NCBI GenBank assembly: GCA_029224185.1
Contig: CM055197.1
Location: 24,922,562-24,986,561 of the forward strand
Source of the DNA: Karalla daura
Taxonomy: Eukaryota > Chordata > Actinopteri > Chaetodontiformes > Leiognathidae
Length of the DNA: 64,000 nt
Direction of reading: 5' to 3'
The position numbers and the translations under genes are program-made. Below, piece after piece: positions 37,263 through 49,800 of this stretch (its first letter is position 1; each line of letters starts with the position of its first letter). The notes below the pieces were generated by a model that was not told the DNA's origin, did no database searches, and worked only from the letters and a program-made list of their open reading frames with translations.

Positions 37263-39784
37263 TTGGGCTGTTTGCCGCCTCCGGGGTGGCCCACGCTCAC
37301 TGGAAAAAGCAATCCCGAGGCCGGGTGGGGTCCAGGAGCTGAGATATTAACCCTCGCCGAAAGTGAAAAAAACGACCACCCCGGACCTGTCGTTTTGGCC
37401 GGGATCCCGACCCCGAGCGAGCGAGCCCAAACCCACGATTTGGGGTGTGTGCCGCCTCCGGGGTGGCCCACGCTCACTGGAAAGAGCAATCCCGAGGCCG
37501 GGTGGGGTCCAGGAGCTGGGATATTAACCCTCGCCGAAAGTGAAAAAAACGACCACCCCGGACCTGTCGTTTTGGCCGGGATCCCGACCCCGAGCGAGCG
37601 AGCCCAAACCCACGATTTGGGGTGTGTGCCGCCTCCGGGGTGGCCCACGCTCACTGGAAAAAGCAATCCCGAGGCCGGGTGCGGTCCAGGAGCTGGGATA
37701 TTAACCCTCGCCGAAAGTGAAAAAAACGACCACCCCGGACCTGTCGTTTTGGCCGGGATCCCGACCCCGAGCGAGTGAGCCCAAACCCACGATTTGGGCT
37801 GTTTGCCGCCTCCGGGGTGGCCCACGCTCACTGGAAAAAGCAATCCCGAGGCCGGGTGGGGTCCAGGAGCTGAGATATTAACCCTCGCCGAAAGTGAAAA
37901 AAACGACCACCCCGGACCTGTCGCTTTGGCCGGGATCCCGACCCCGAGCGAGCGAGTCCAAACCCACGATTTGGGGTGTGAGCCGCCTCCGGGGTGGCCC
38001 ACGCTCACTGGAAAGAGCAATCCCGATGCCGGGTGAGGTGCCAGAGCTGAGATATTAAAACTCGCCGAAAGTGGAAAAAACGACCACCCCGGACCTGTCG
38101 TTTTGGCCGGGATCCCGACCCCGAGCGAGTGAGCACAAACCCACGATTTGGGCTGTTTGCCGCCTCCGGGGTGGCCCACGCTCACTGGAAAAAGCAATCC
38201 CGAGGCCGGGTGGGGTCCAGGAGCTGAGATATTAACCCTCGCCGAAAGTGAAAAAAACGACCACCCCGGACCTGTCGTTTTGGCCGGGATCCCGACTCCG
38301 AGCGAGCGAGCCCAAACCCACGATTTGGGGTGTGTGCCGCCTCCGGGGTGGCCCACGCTCACTGGAAAGAGCAATCCCGAGGCCGGGTGGGGTCCAGGAG
38401 CTGGGATATTAACCCTCGCCGAAAGTGAAAAAAACGACCACCCCGGACCTGTCGTTTTGGCCGGGATCCCGACCCCGAGCGAGCGAGCCCAAACCCACGA
38501 TTTGGGGTGTGTGCCGCCTCCGGGGTGGCCCACGCTCACTGGAAAAAGCAATCCCGAGGCCGGGTGCGGTCCAGGAGCTGGGATATTAACCCTCGCCGAA
38601 AGTGAAAAAAACGACCACCCCGGACCTGTCGTTTTGGCCGGGATCCCGACCCCGAGCGAGTGAGCCCAAACCCACGATTTGGGCTGTTTGCCGCCTCCGG
38701 GGTGGCCCACGCTCACTGGAAAAAGCAATCCCGAGGCCGGGTGGGGTCCAGGAGCTGAGATATTAACCCTCGCCGAAAGTGAAAAAAACGACCACCCCGG
38801 ACCTGTCGCTTTGGCCGGGATCCCGACCCCGAGCGAGCGAGTCCAAACCCACGATTTGGGGTGTGAGCCGCCTCCGGGGTGGCCCACGCTCACTGGAAAG
38901 AGCAATCCCGATGCCGGGTGAGGTGCCAGAGCTGAGATATTAAAACTCGCCGAAAGTGGAAAAAACGACCACCCCGGACCTGTCGTTTTGGCCGGGATCC
39001 CGACCCCGAGCGAGTGAGCACAAACCCACGATTTGGGCTGTTTGCCGCCTCCGGGGTGGCCCACGCTCACTGGAAAAAGCAATCCCGAGGCCGGGTGGGG
39101 TCCAGGAGCTGAGATATTAACCCTCGCCGAAAGTGAAAAAAACGACCACCCCGGACCTGTCGTTTTGGCCGGGATCCCGACTCCGAGCGAGCGAGCCCAA
39201 ACCCACGATTTGGGGTGTGTGCCGCCTCCGGGGTGGCCCACGCTCACTGGAAAGAGCAATCCCGAGGCCGGGTGGGGTCCAGGAGCTGGGATATTAACCC
39301 TCGCCGAAAGTGAAAAAAACGACCACCCCGGACCTGTCGTTTTGGCCGGGATCCCGACCCCGAGCGAGCGAGCCCAAACCCACGATTTGGGGTGTGTGCC
39401 GCCTCCGGGGTGGCCCACGCTCACTGGAAAAAGCAATCCCGAGGCCGGGTGCGGTCCAGGAGCTGGGATATTAACCCTCGCCGAAAGTGAAAAAAACGAC
39501 CACCCCGGACCTGTCGTTTTGGCCGGGATCCCGACCCCGAGCGAGTGAGCCCAAACCCACGATTTGGGCTGTTTGCCGCCTCCGGGGTGGCCCACGCTCA
39601 CTGGAAAAAGCAATCCCGAGGCCGGGTGGGGTCCAGGAGCTGAGATATTAACCCTCGCCGAAAGTGAAAAAAACGACCACCCCGGACCTGTCGCTTTGGC
39701 CGGGATCCCGACCCCGAGCGAGCGAGTCCAAACCCACGATTTGGGGTGTGAGCCGCCTCCGGGGTGGCCCACGCTCACTGGAAA
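37263..39784. repeat. 885-bp five-monomer HOR, three copies
   Basis: Copies start at about 37263, 38148 and 39033, the counterpart of 29650-32171. This is the last run of the 885-bp unit in the window. Confidence 0.85.
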
Positions 39785-42700
39785 AAGCAATCCCGAGGCC
39801 GGGTGGGGTCCAGGAGCTGAGATATTAAAATTCGCCGAAAGTGAAAAAAACGACCACCCCGGACCTGTCGTTTTGGCCGGGATCCCGACCCTGAGCGAGC
39901 GAGTCCAAACCCACGATTTGGGGTGTGTGCCGCCTCCGGGGTGGCCCACACTCACTGGAAAGAGCAATCCCGAGGCCGGGTGGGGTCCAGGAGCTGAGAT
40001 ATTAACCCTCGCCGAAAGTGAAAAAAACGACCACCCCGGACCTGTCGTTTTGGCCGGGATCCCGACCCCGAGCGAGCGAGTCCAAACCCACGATTTGGGG
40101 TGTGTGCCGCCTCCGGGGTGGCCCACGCTCACTGGAAAGAGCAATCCCGATGCCGGGTGAGGTGCCAGAGCTGAAATCTGAACCCTCGCCGAAAGTGAAA
40201 AAAAACGACCACCCCGGACCTGTCGTTTTGGCCGGGATCCCGACCCCGAGCGAGCGAGCCCAAACCCACGATTTGGGGTGTGAGCCGCCTCCGGGGTGGC
40301 CCACGCTCACTGGAAAGAGCAATCCCGATGCCGGGTGAGGTGCCAGAGCTGAGATATTAAAACTCGCCGAAAGTGAAAAAAACGACCACCCCGGACCTGT
40401 CGTTTTGGCCGGGATCCCGACCCCGAGCGAGTGAGCCCAAACCCACGATTTGGGCTGTTTGCCGCCTCCGGGGTGGCCCACGCTCACTGGAAAAAGCAAT
40501 CCCGAGGCCGGGTGCGGTCCAGGAGCTGGGATATTAACCCTCGCCGAAAGTGAAAAAAACGACCACCCCGGACCTGTCGTTTTGGCCGGGATCCCGACCC
40601 CGAGCGAGTGAGCCCAAACCCACGATTTGGGCTGTTTGCCGCCTCCGGGGTGGCCCACGCTCACTGGAAAAAGCAATCCCGAGGCCAGGTGGGGTCCAGG
40701 AGCTGAGATATTAACCCTCGCCGAAAGTGAAAAAAACGACCACCCCGGACCTGTCGTTTTGGCCGGGATCCCGACCCCGAGCGAGCGAGTCCAAACCCAC
40801 GATTTGGGGTGTGAGCCGCCTCCGGGGTGGCCCACGCTCACTGGAAAAAGCAATCCCGAGGCCGGGTGGGGTCCAGGAGCTGAGATATTAAAATTCGCCG
40901 AAAGTGAAAAAAACGACCACCCCGGACCTGTCGTTTTGGCCGGGATCCCGACCCTGAGCGAGCGAGTCCAAACCCACGATTTGGGGTGTGTGCCGCCTCC
41001 GGGGTGGCCCACGCTCACTGGAAAGAGCAATCCCGAGGCCGGGTGGGGTCCAGGAGCTGAGATATTAACCCTCGCCGAAAGTGAAAAAAACGACCACCCC
41101 GGACCTGTCGTTTTGGCCGGGATCCCGACCCCGAGCGAGCGAGTCCAAACCCACGATTTGGGGTGTGAGCCGCCTCCGGGGTGGCCCACGCTCACTGGAA
41201 AGAGCAATCCCGAGGCCGGGTGAGGTTTCAGAGCTGAGATATTAAAACTCGCCGAAAGTGAAAAAAACGACCACCCCGGACCTGTCGTTTTGGCCGGGAT
41301 CCCGACCCCGAGCGAGCGAGCCCAAACCCACGATTTGGGGTGTGAGCCGCCTCCGGGGTGGCCCACGCTCACTGGAAAGAGCAATCCCGATGCCGGGTGA
41401 GGTGCCAGAGCTGAGATATTAAAACTCGCCGAAAGTGAAAAAAACGACCACCCCGGACCTGTCGTTTTGGCCGGGATCCCGACCCCGAGCGAGTGAGCCC
41501 AAACCCACGATTTGGGCTGTTTGCCGCCTCCGGGGTGGCCCACGCTCACTGGAAAAAGCAATCCCGAGGCCGGGTGGGGTCCAGGAGCTGAGATAATAAC
41601 CCTCGCCGAAAGTGAAAAAAACGACCACCCCGGACCTGTCGTTTTGCCCGGGATCCCGACCCTGAGCGAGCGAGTCCAAACCCACGATTTGGGGTGTGTG
41701 CCGCCTCCGGGGTGGCCCACGCTCACTGGAAAGAGCAATCCCGATGCCGGGTGAGGTGCCAGAGCTGAGATATTAAAACTCGCCGAAAGTGAAAAAAACG
41801 ACCACCCCGGACCTGTCGTTTTGGCCGGGATCCCGACCCCGAGCGAGTGAGCCCAAACCCACGATTTGGGCTGTTTGCCGCCTCCGGGGTGGCCCACGCT
41901 CACTGGAAAAAGCAATCCCGAGGCCGGGTGCGGTCCAGGAGCTGGGATATTAACCCTCGCCGAAAGTGAAAAAAACGACCACCCCGGACCTGTCGTTTTG
42001 GCCGGGATCCCGACCCCGAGCGAGTGAGCCCAAACCCACGATTTGGGCTGTTTGCCGCCTCCGGGGTGGCCCACGCTCACTGGAAAAAGCAATCCCGAGG
42101 CCAGGTGGGGTCCAGGAGCTGAGATATTAACCCTCGCCGAAAGTGAAAAAAACGACCACCCCGGACCTGTCGTTTTGGCCGGGATCCCGACCCCGAGCGA
42201 GCGAGTCCAAACCCACGATTTGGGGTGTGAGCCGCCTCCGGGGTGGCCCACGCTCACTGGAAAAAGCAATCCCGAGGCCGGGTGGGGTCCAGGAGCTGAG
42301 ATATTAAAATTCGCCGAAAGTGAAAAAAACGACCACCCCGGACCTGTCGTTTTGGCCGGGATCCCGACCCTGAGCGAGCGAGTCCAAACCCACGATTTGG
42401 GGTGTGTGCCGCCTCCGGGGTGGCCCACGCTCACTGGAAAGAGCAATCCCGAGGCCGGGTGGGGTCCAGGAGCTGAGATATTAACCCTCGCCGAAAGTGA
42501 AAAAAACGACCACCCCGGACCTGTCGTTTTGGCCGGGATCCCGACCCCGAGCGAGCGAGCCCAAACCCACGATTTGGGGTGTGAGCCGCCTCCGGGGTGG
42601 CCCACGCTCACTGGAAAGAGCAATCCCGATGCCGGGTGAGGTGCCAGAGCTGAGATATTAAAACTCGCCGAAAGTGAAAAAAACGACCACCCCGGACCTG

Positions 42701-45700
42701 TCGTTTTGGCCGGGATCCCGACCCCGAGCGAGTGAGCCCAAACCCACGATTTGGGCTGTTTGCCGCCTCCGGGGTGGCCCACGCTCACTGGAAAAAGCAA
42801 TCCCGAGGCCGGGTGGGGTCCAGGAGCTGAGATATTAACCCTCGCCGAAAGTGAAAAAAACGACCACCCCGGACCTGTCGTTTTGCCCGGGATCCCGACC
42901 CTGAGCGAGCGAGTCCAAACCCACGATTTGGGGTGTGTGCCGCCTCCGGGGTGGCCCACGCTCACTAGAAAAAGCAATCCCGAGGCCGGGTGGGGTCCAG
43001 GAGCTGAGAAATTAAAATTCGCCGAAAGTGAAAAAAACGACCACCCCGGACCTGTCGTTTTGGCCGGGATCCCGACCCCGAGCGAGCGAGCCCAAACCCA
43101 CGATTTGGGGTGTGAGCCGCCTCCGGGGTGGCCCACGCTCACTGGAAAGAGCAATCCCGATGCCGGGTGAGGTGCCAGAGCTGAGATATTAAAACTCGCC
43201 GAAAGTGAAAAAAACGACCACCCCGGACCTGTCGTTTTGGCCGGGATCCCGACCCCGAGCGAGTGAGCCCAAACCCACGATTTGGGCTGTTTGCCGCCTC
43301 CGGGGTGGCCCACGCTCACTGGAAAAAGCAATCCCGATGCCGGGTGAGGTTTCAGAGCTGAGATATTAAAACTCGCCGAAAGTGAAAAAAACGACCACCC
43401 CGGACCTGTCGTTTTGGCCGGGATCCCGACCCCGAGCGAGCGAGCCCAAACCCACGATTTGGGGTGTGTGCCGCCTCCGGGGTGGCCCACGCTCACTGGA
43501 AAGAGCAATCCCGAGGCCGGGTGGGGTCCAGGAGCTGAGATATTAACCCTCGCCGAAAGTGAAAAAAACGACCACCCCGGACCTGTCGTTTTGGCCGGGA
43601 TCCCGACCCCGAGCGAGCGAGCCCAAACCCACGATTTGGGGTGTGAGCCGCCTCCGGGGTGGCCCACGCTCACTGGAAAGAGCAATCCCGAGGCCGGGTG
43701 AGGTGCCAGAGCTGAAATCTGAACCCTCGCCGAAAGTGAAAAAAAACGACCACCCCGGACCTGTCGTTTTGGCCGGGATCCCGACCCCGAGCGAGCGAGC
43801 CCAAACCCACGATTTGGGGTGTGAGCCGCCTCCGGGGTGGCCCACGCTCACTGGAAAGAGCAATCCCGATGCCGGGTGAGGTGCCAGAGCTGAAATCTGA
43901 ACCCTCGCCGAAAGTGAAAAAAAACGACCACCCCGGACCTGTCGTTTTGGCCGGGATCCCGACCCCGAGCGAGCGAGCCCAAACCCACGATTTGGGGTGT
44001 GAGCCGCCTCCGGGGTGGCCCATGCTCACTGGAAAGAGCAATCCCGATGCCGGGTGAGGTGCCAGAGCTGAAATCTGAACCCTCGCCGAAAGTGAAAAAA
44101 AACGACCACCCCGGACCTGTCGTTTTGGCCGGGATCCCGACCCCGAGCGAGCGAGCCCAAACCCACGATTTGGGGTGTGTGCCGCCTCCGGGGTGGCCCA
44201 CGCTCACTGGAAAGAGCAATCCCGAGGCCGGGTGGGGTCCAGGAGCTGGGATATTAACCCTCGCCGAAAGTGAAAAAAACGACCACCCCGGACCTGTCGT
44301 TTTGGCCGGGATCCCGACCCCGAGCGAGCGAGCCCAAACCCACGATTTGGGGTGTGTGCCGCCTCCGGGGTGGCCCACGCTCACTGGAAAAAGCAATCCC
44401 GAGGCCGGGTGCGGTCCAGGAGCTGGGATATTAACCCTCGCCGAAAGTGAAAAAAACGACCACCCCGGACCTGTCGTTTTGGCCGGGATCCCGACCCCGA
44501 GCGAGTGAGCCCAAACCCACGATTTGGGCTGTTTGCCGCCTCCGGGGTGGCCCACGCTCACTGGAAAAAGCAATCCCGAGGCCGGGTGGGGTCCAGGAGC
44601 TGAGATATTAACCCTCGCCGAAAGTGAAAAAAACGACCACCCCGGACCTGTCGCTTTGGCCGGGATCCCGACCCCGAGCGAGCGAGTCCAAACCCACGAT
44701 TTGGGGTGTGAGCCGCCTCCGGGGTGGCCCACGCTCACTGGAAAAAGCAATCCCGAGGCCGGGTGGGGTCCAGGAGCTGAGATATTAAAATTCGCCGAAA
44801 GTGAAAAAAACGACCACCCCGGACCTGTCGTTTTGGCCGGGATCCCGACCCTGAGCGAGCGAGTCCAAACCCACGATTTGGGGTGTGAGCCGCCTCCGGG
44901 GTGGCCCACGCTCACTGGAAAGAGCAATCCCGATGCCGGGTGAGGTGCCAGAGCTGAGATATTAAAACTCGCCGAAAGTGAAAAAAACGACCACCCCGGA
45001 CCTGTCGTTTTGGCCGGGATCCCGACCCCGAGCGAGTGAGCCCAAACCCACGATTTGGGCTGTTTGCCGCCTCCGGGGTGGCCCACGCTCACTGGAAAAA
45101 GCAATCCCGAGGCCGGGTGCGGTCCAGGAGCTGGGATATTAACCCTCGCCGAAAGTGAAAAAAACGACCACCCCGGACCTGTCGTTTTGGCCGGGATCCC
45201 GACCCCGAGCGAGTGAGCCCAAACCCACGATTTGGGCTGTTTGCCGCCTCCGGGGTGGCCCACGCTCACTGGAAAAAGCAATCCCGAGGCCAGGTGGGGT
45301 CCAGGAGCTGAGATATTAACCCTCACCGAAAGTGAAAAAAACGACCACCCCGGACCTGTCGTTTTGGCCGGGATCCCGACCCCGAGCGAGCGAGTCCAAA
45401 CCCACGATTTGGGGTGTGAGCCGCCTCCGGGGTGGCCCACGCTCACTGGAAAAAGCAATCCCGAGGCCGGGTGGGGTCCAGGAGCTGAGATATTAAAATT
45501 CGCCGAAAGTGAAAAAAACGACCACCCCGGACCTGTCGTTTTGGCCGGGATCCCGACCCTGAGCGAGCGAGTCCAAACCCACGATTTGGGGTGTGTGCCG
45601 CCTCCGGGGTGGCCCACGCTCACTGGAAAGAGCAATCCCGAGGCCGGGTGGGGTCCAGGAGCTGAGATATTAACCCTCGCCGAAAGTGAAAAAAACGACC

Positions 45701-46868
45701 ACCCCGGACCTGTCGTTTTGGCCGGGATCCCGACCCCGAGCGAGTGAGCCCAAACCCACGATTTGGGCTGTTTGCCGCCTCCGGGGTGGCCCACGCTCAC
45801 TGGAAAAAGCAATCCCGAGGCCGGGTGGGGTCCAGGAGCTGAGATATTAACCCTCGCCGAAAGTGAAAAAAACGACCACCCCGGACCTGTCGTTTTGCCC
45901 GGGATCCCGACCCTGAGCGAGCGAGTCCAAACCCACGATTTGGGGTGTGTGCCGCCTCCGGGGTGGCCCACGCTCACTAGAAAAAGCAATCCCGAGGCCG
46001 GGTGGGGTCCAGGAGCTTAGAAATTAAAATTCGCCGAAAGTGAAAAAAACGACCACCCCGGACCTGTCGTTTTGGCCGGGATCCCGACCCCGAGCGAGCG
46101 AGCCCAAACCCACGATTTGGGGTGTGAGCCGCCTCCGGGGTGGCCCACGCTCACTGGAAAGAGCAATCCCGATGCCGGGTGAGGTGCCAGAGCTGAGATA
46201 TTAAAACTCGCCGAAAGTGAAAAAAACGACCACCCCGGACCTGTCGTTTTGGCCGGGATCCCGACCCCGAGCGAGTGAGCCCAAACCCACGATTTGGGCT
46301 GTTTGCCGCCTCCGGGGTGGCCCACGCTCACTGGAAAAAGCAATCCCGAGGCCGGGTGCGGTCCAGGAGCTGGGATATTAACCCTCGCCGAAAGTGAAAA
46401 AAACGACCACCCCGGACCTGTCGTTTTGGCCGGGATCCCGACCCCGAGCGAGTGAGCCCAAACCCACGATTTGGGCTGTTTGCCGCCTCCGGGGTGGCCC
46501 ACGCTCACTGGAAAAAGCAATCCCGAGGCCAGGTGGGGTCCAGGAGCTGAGATATTAACCCTCGCCGAAAGTGAAAAAAACGACCACCCCGGACCTGTCG
46601 TTTTGGCCGGGATCCCGACCCCGAGCGAGCGAGTCCAAACCCACGATTTGGGGAGTGAGCCGCCTCCGGGGTGGCCCACGCTCACTGGAAAAAGCAATCC
46701 CGAGGCCGGGTGGGGTCCAGGAGCTGAGATATTAAAATTCGCCGAAAGTGAAAAAAACGACCACCCCGGACCTGTCGTTTTGGCCGGGATCCCGACCCTG
46801 AGCGAGCGAGTCCAAACCCACGATTTGGGGTGTGTGCCGCCTCCGGGGTGGCCCACGCTCACTGGAAA
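39043..46868. repeat. 7792-bp tandem duplication, copy 1
   Basis: Matches 46835-54660 at a constant offset of 7792 bp (44 monomers plus four extra A). No difference was noticed inside when diagnostic monomers were compared. Shared rare variants: GGCCCATGCTC (about 44020 and 51812), CCCTCACCGAAAG (about 45321 and 53113), GGAGCTTAGAAATT (about 46013 and 53805) and TTTGGGGAGTGAGCC (about 46647 and 54439). The left limit is CTGTTTGCC (39042) against GTGTGTGCC (46834); the right limit is GGAAAAAGC (46869) against GGAAAGAGC (54661). Confidence 0.9.
43731..44264. repeat. Triplet of 178-bp variant monomers
   Basis: Three consecutive 178-bp monomers start at 43731, 43909 and 44087. Each has eight A in the A run (starting at 43739, 43917 and 44095) and is preceded by CTGAAATCTGAACCC. 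The second carries GGCCCATGCTC. Confidence 0.95.
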
Positions 46869-49800
46869 AAGCAATCCCGAGGCCGGGTGGGGTCCAGGAG
46901 CTGAGATATTAACCCTCGCCGAAAGTGAAAAAAACGACCACCCCGGACCTGTCGTTTTGGCCGGGATCCCGACTCCGAGCGAGCGAGCCCAAACCCACGA
47001 TTTGGGGTGTGTGCCGCCTCCGGGGTGGCCCACGCTCACTGGAAAGAGCAATCCCGAGGCCGGGTGGGGTCCAGGAGCTGGGATATTAACCCTCGCCGAA
47101 AGTGAAAAAAACGACCACCCCGGACCTGTCGTTTTGGCCGGGATCCCGACCCCGAGCGAGCGAGCCCAAACCCACGATTTGGGGTGTGTGCCGCCTCCGG
47201 GGTGGCCCACGCTCACTGGAAAAAGCAATCCCGAGGCCGGGTGCGGTCCAGGAGCTGGGATATTAACCCTCGCCGAAAGTGAAAAAAACGACCACCCCGG
47301 ACCTGTCGTTTTGGCCGGGATCCCGACCCCGAGCGAGTGAGCCCAAACCCACGATTTGGGCTGTTTGCCGCCTCCGGGGTGGCCCACGCTCACTGGAAAA
47401 AGCAATCCCGAGGCCGGGTGGGGTCCAGGAGCTGAGATATTAACCCTCGCCGAAAGTGAAAAAAACGACCACCCCGGACCTGTCGCTTTGGCCGGGATCC
47501 CGACCCCGAGCGAGCGAGTCCAAACCCACGATTTGGGGTGTGAGCCGCCTCCGGGGTGGCCCACGCTCACTGGAAAAAGCAATCCCGAGGCCGGGTGGGG
47601 TCCAGGAGCTGAGATATTAAAATTCGCCGAAAGTGAAAAAAACGACCACCCCGGACCTGTCGTTTTGGCCGGGATCCCGACCCTGAGCGAGCGAGTCCAA
47701 ACCCACGATTTGGGGTGTGTGCCGCCTCCGGGGTGGCCCACACTCACTGGAAAGAGCAATCCCGAGGCCGGGTGGGGTCCAGGAGCTGAGATATTAACCC
47801 TCGCCGAAAGTGAAAAAAACGACCACCCCGGACCTGTCGTTTTGGCCGGGATCCCGACCCCGAGCGAGCGAGTCCAAACCCACGATTTGGGGTGTGTGCC
47901 GCCTCCGGGGTGGCCCACGCTCACTGGAAAGAGCAATCCCGATGCCGGGTGAGGTGCCAGAGCTGAAATCTGAACCCTCGCCGAAAGTGAAAAAAAACGA
48001 CCACCCCGGACCTGTCGTTTTGGCCGGGATCCCGACCCCGAGCGAGCGAGCCCAAACCCACGATTTGGGGTGTGAGCCGCCTCCGGGGTGGCCCACGCTC
48101 ACTGGAAAGAGCAATCCCGATGCCGGGTGAGGTGCCAGAGCTGAGATATTAAAACTCGCCGAAAGTGAAAAAAACGACCACCCCGGACCTGTCGTTTTGG
48201 CCGGGATCCCGACCCCGAGCGAGTGAGCCCAAACCCACGATTTGGGCTGTTTGCCGCCTCCGGGGTGGCCCACGCTCACTGGAAAAAGCAATCCCGAGGC
48301 CGGGTGCGGTCCAGGAGCTGGGATATTAACCCTCGCCGAAAGTGAAAAAAACGACCACCCCGGACCTGTCGTTTTGGCCGGGATCCCGACCCCGAGCGAG
48401 TGAGCCCAAACCCACGATTTGGGCTGTTTGCCGCCTCCGGGGTGGCCCACGCTCACTGGAAAAAGCAATCCCGAGGCCAGGTGGGGTCCAGGAGCTGAGA
48501 TATTAACCCTCGCCGAAAGTGAAAAAAACGACCACCCCGGACCTGTCGTTTTGGCCGGGATCCCGACCCCGAGCGAGCGAGTCCAAACCCACGATTTGGG
48601 GTGTGAGCCGCCTCCGGGGTGGCCCACGCTCACTGGAAAAAGCAATCCCGAGGCCGGGTGGGGTCCAGGAGCTGAGATATTAAAATTCGCCGAAAGTGAA
48701 AAAAACGACCACCCCGGACCTGTCGTTTTGGCCGGGATCCCGACCCTGAGCGAGCGAGTCCAAACCCACGATTTGGGGTGTGTGCCGCCTCCGGGGTGGC
48801 CCACGCTCACTGGAAAGAGCAATCCCGAGGCCGGGTGGGGTCCAGGAGCTGAGATATTAACCCTCGCCGAAAGTGAAAAAAACGACCACCCCGGACCTGT
48901 CGTTTTGGCCGGGATCCCGACCCCGAGCGAGCGAGTCCAAACCCACGATTTGGGGTGTGAGCCGCCTCCGGGGTGGCCCACGCTCACTGGAAAGAGCAAT
49001 CCCGAGGCCGGGTGAGGTTTCAGAGCTGAGATATTAAAACTCGCCGAAAGTGAAAAAAACGACCACCCCGGACCTGTCGTTTTGGCCGGGATCCCGACCC
49101 CGAGCGAGCGAGCCCAAACCCACGATTTGGGGTGTGAGCCGCCTCCGGGGTGGCCCACGCTCACTGGAAAGAGCAATCCCGATGCCGGGTGAGGTGCCAG
49201 AGCTGAGATATTAAAACTCGCCGAAAGTGAAAAAAACGACCACCCCGGACCTGTCGTTTTGGCCGGGATCCCGACCCCGAGCGAGTGAGCCCAAACCCAC
49301 GATTTGGGCTGTTTGCCGCCTCCGGGGTGGCCCACGCTCACTGGAAAAAGCAATCCCGAGGCCGGGTGGGGTCCAGGAGCTGAGATAATAACCCTCGCCG
49401 AAAGTGAAAAAAACGACCACCCCGGACCTGTCGTTTTGCCCGGGATCCCGACCCTGAGCGAGCGAGTCCAAACCCACGATTTGGGGTGTGTGCCGCCTCC
49501 GGGGTGGCCCACGCTCACTGGAAAGAGCAATCCCGATGCCGGGTGAGGTGCCAGAGCTGAGATATTAAAACTCGCCGAAAGTGAAAAAAACGACCACCCC
49601 GGACCTGTCGTTTTGGCCGGGATCCCGACCCCGAGCGAGTGAGCCCAAACCCACGATTTGGGCTGTTTGCCGCCTCCGGGGTGGCCCACGCTCACTGGAA
49701 AAAGCAATCCCGAGGCCGGGTGCGGTCCAGGAGCTGGGATATTAACCCTCGCCGAAAGTGAAAAAAACGACCACCCCGGACCTGTCGTTTTGGCCGGGAT

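Larger units (their letters stand above)
32847..40686. repeat. 7.8-kb tandem duplication, copy 2 (one monomer shorter)
   Basis: Counterpart of 25057-33073. Near 37240-37280 a GCGAGCGAGCCC front is joined to a GGGCTGTTTGCC back, while copy 1 has a GTGTGAGCC monomer and then a GTGAGCCC...CTGTTTGCC monomer. Exactly 177 bp are missing, so the HOR phase is kept. The 178-bp variants start at 34525 and 40190. Confidence 0.85.
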
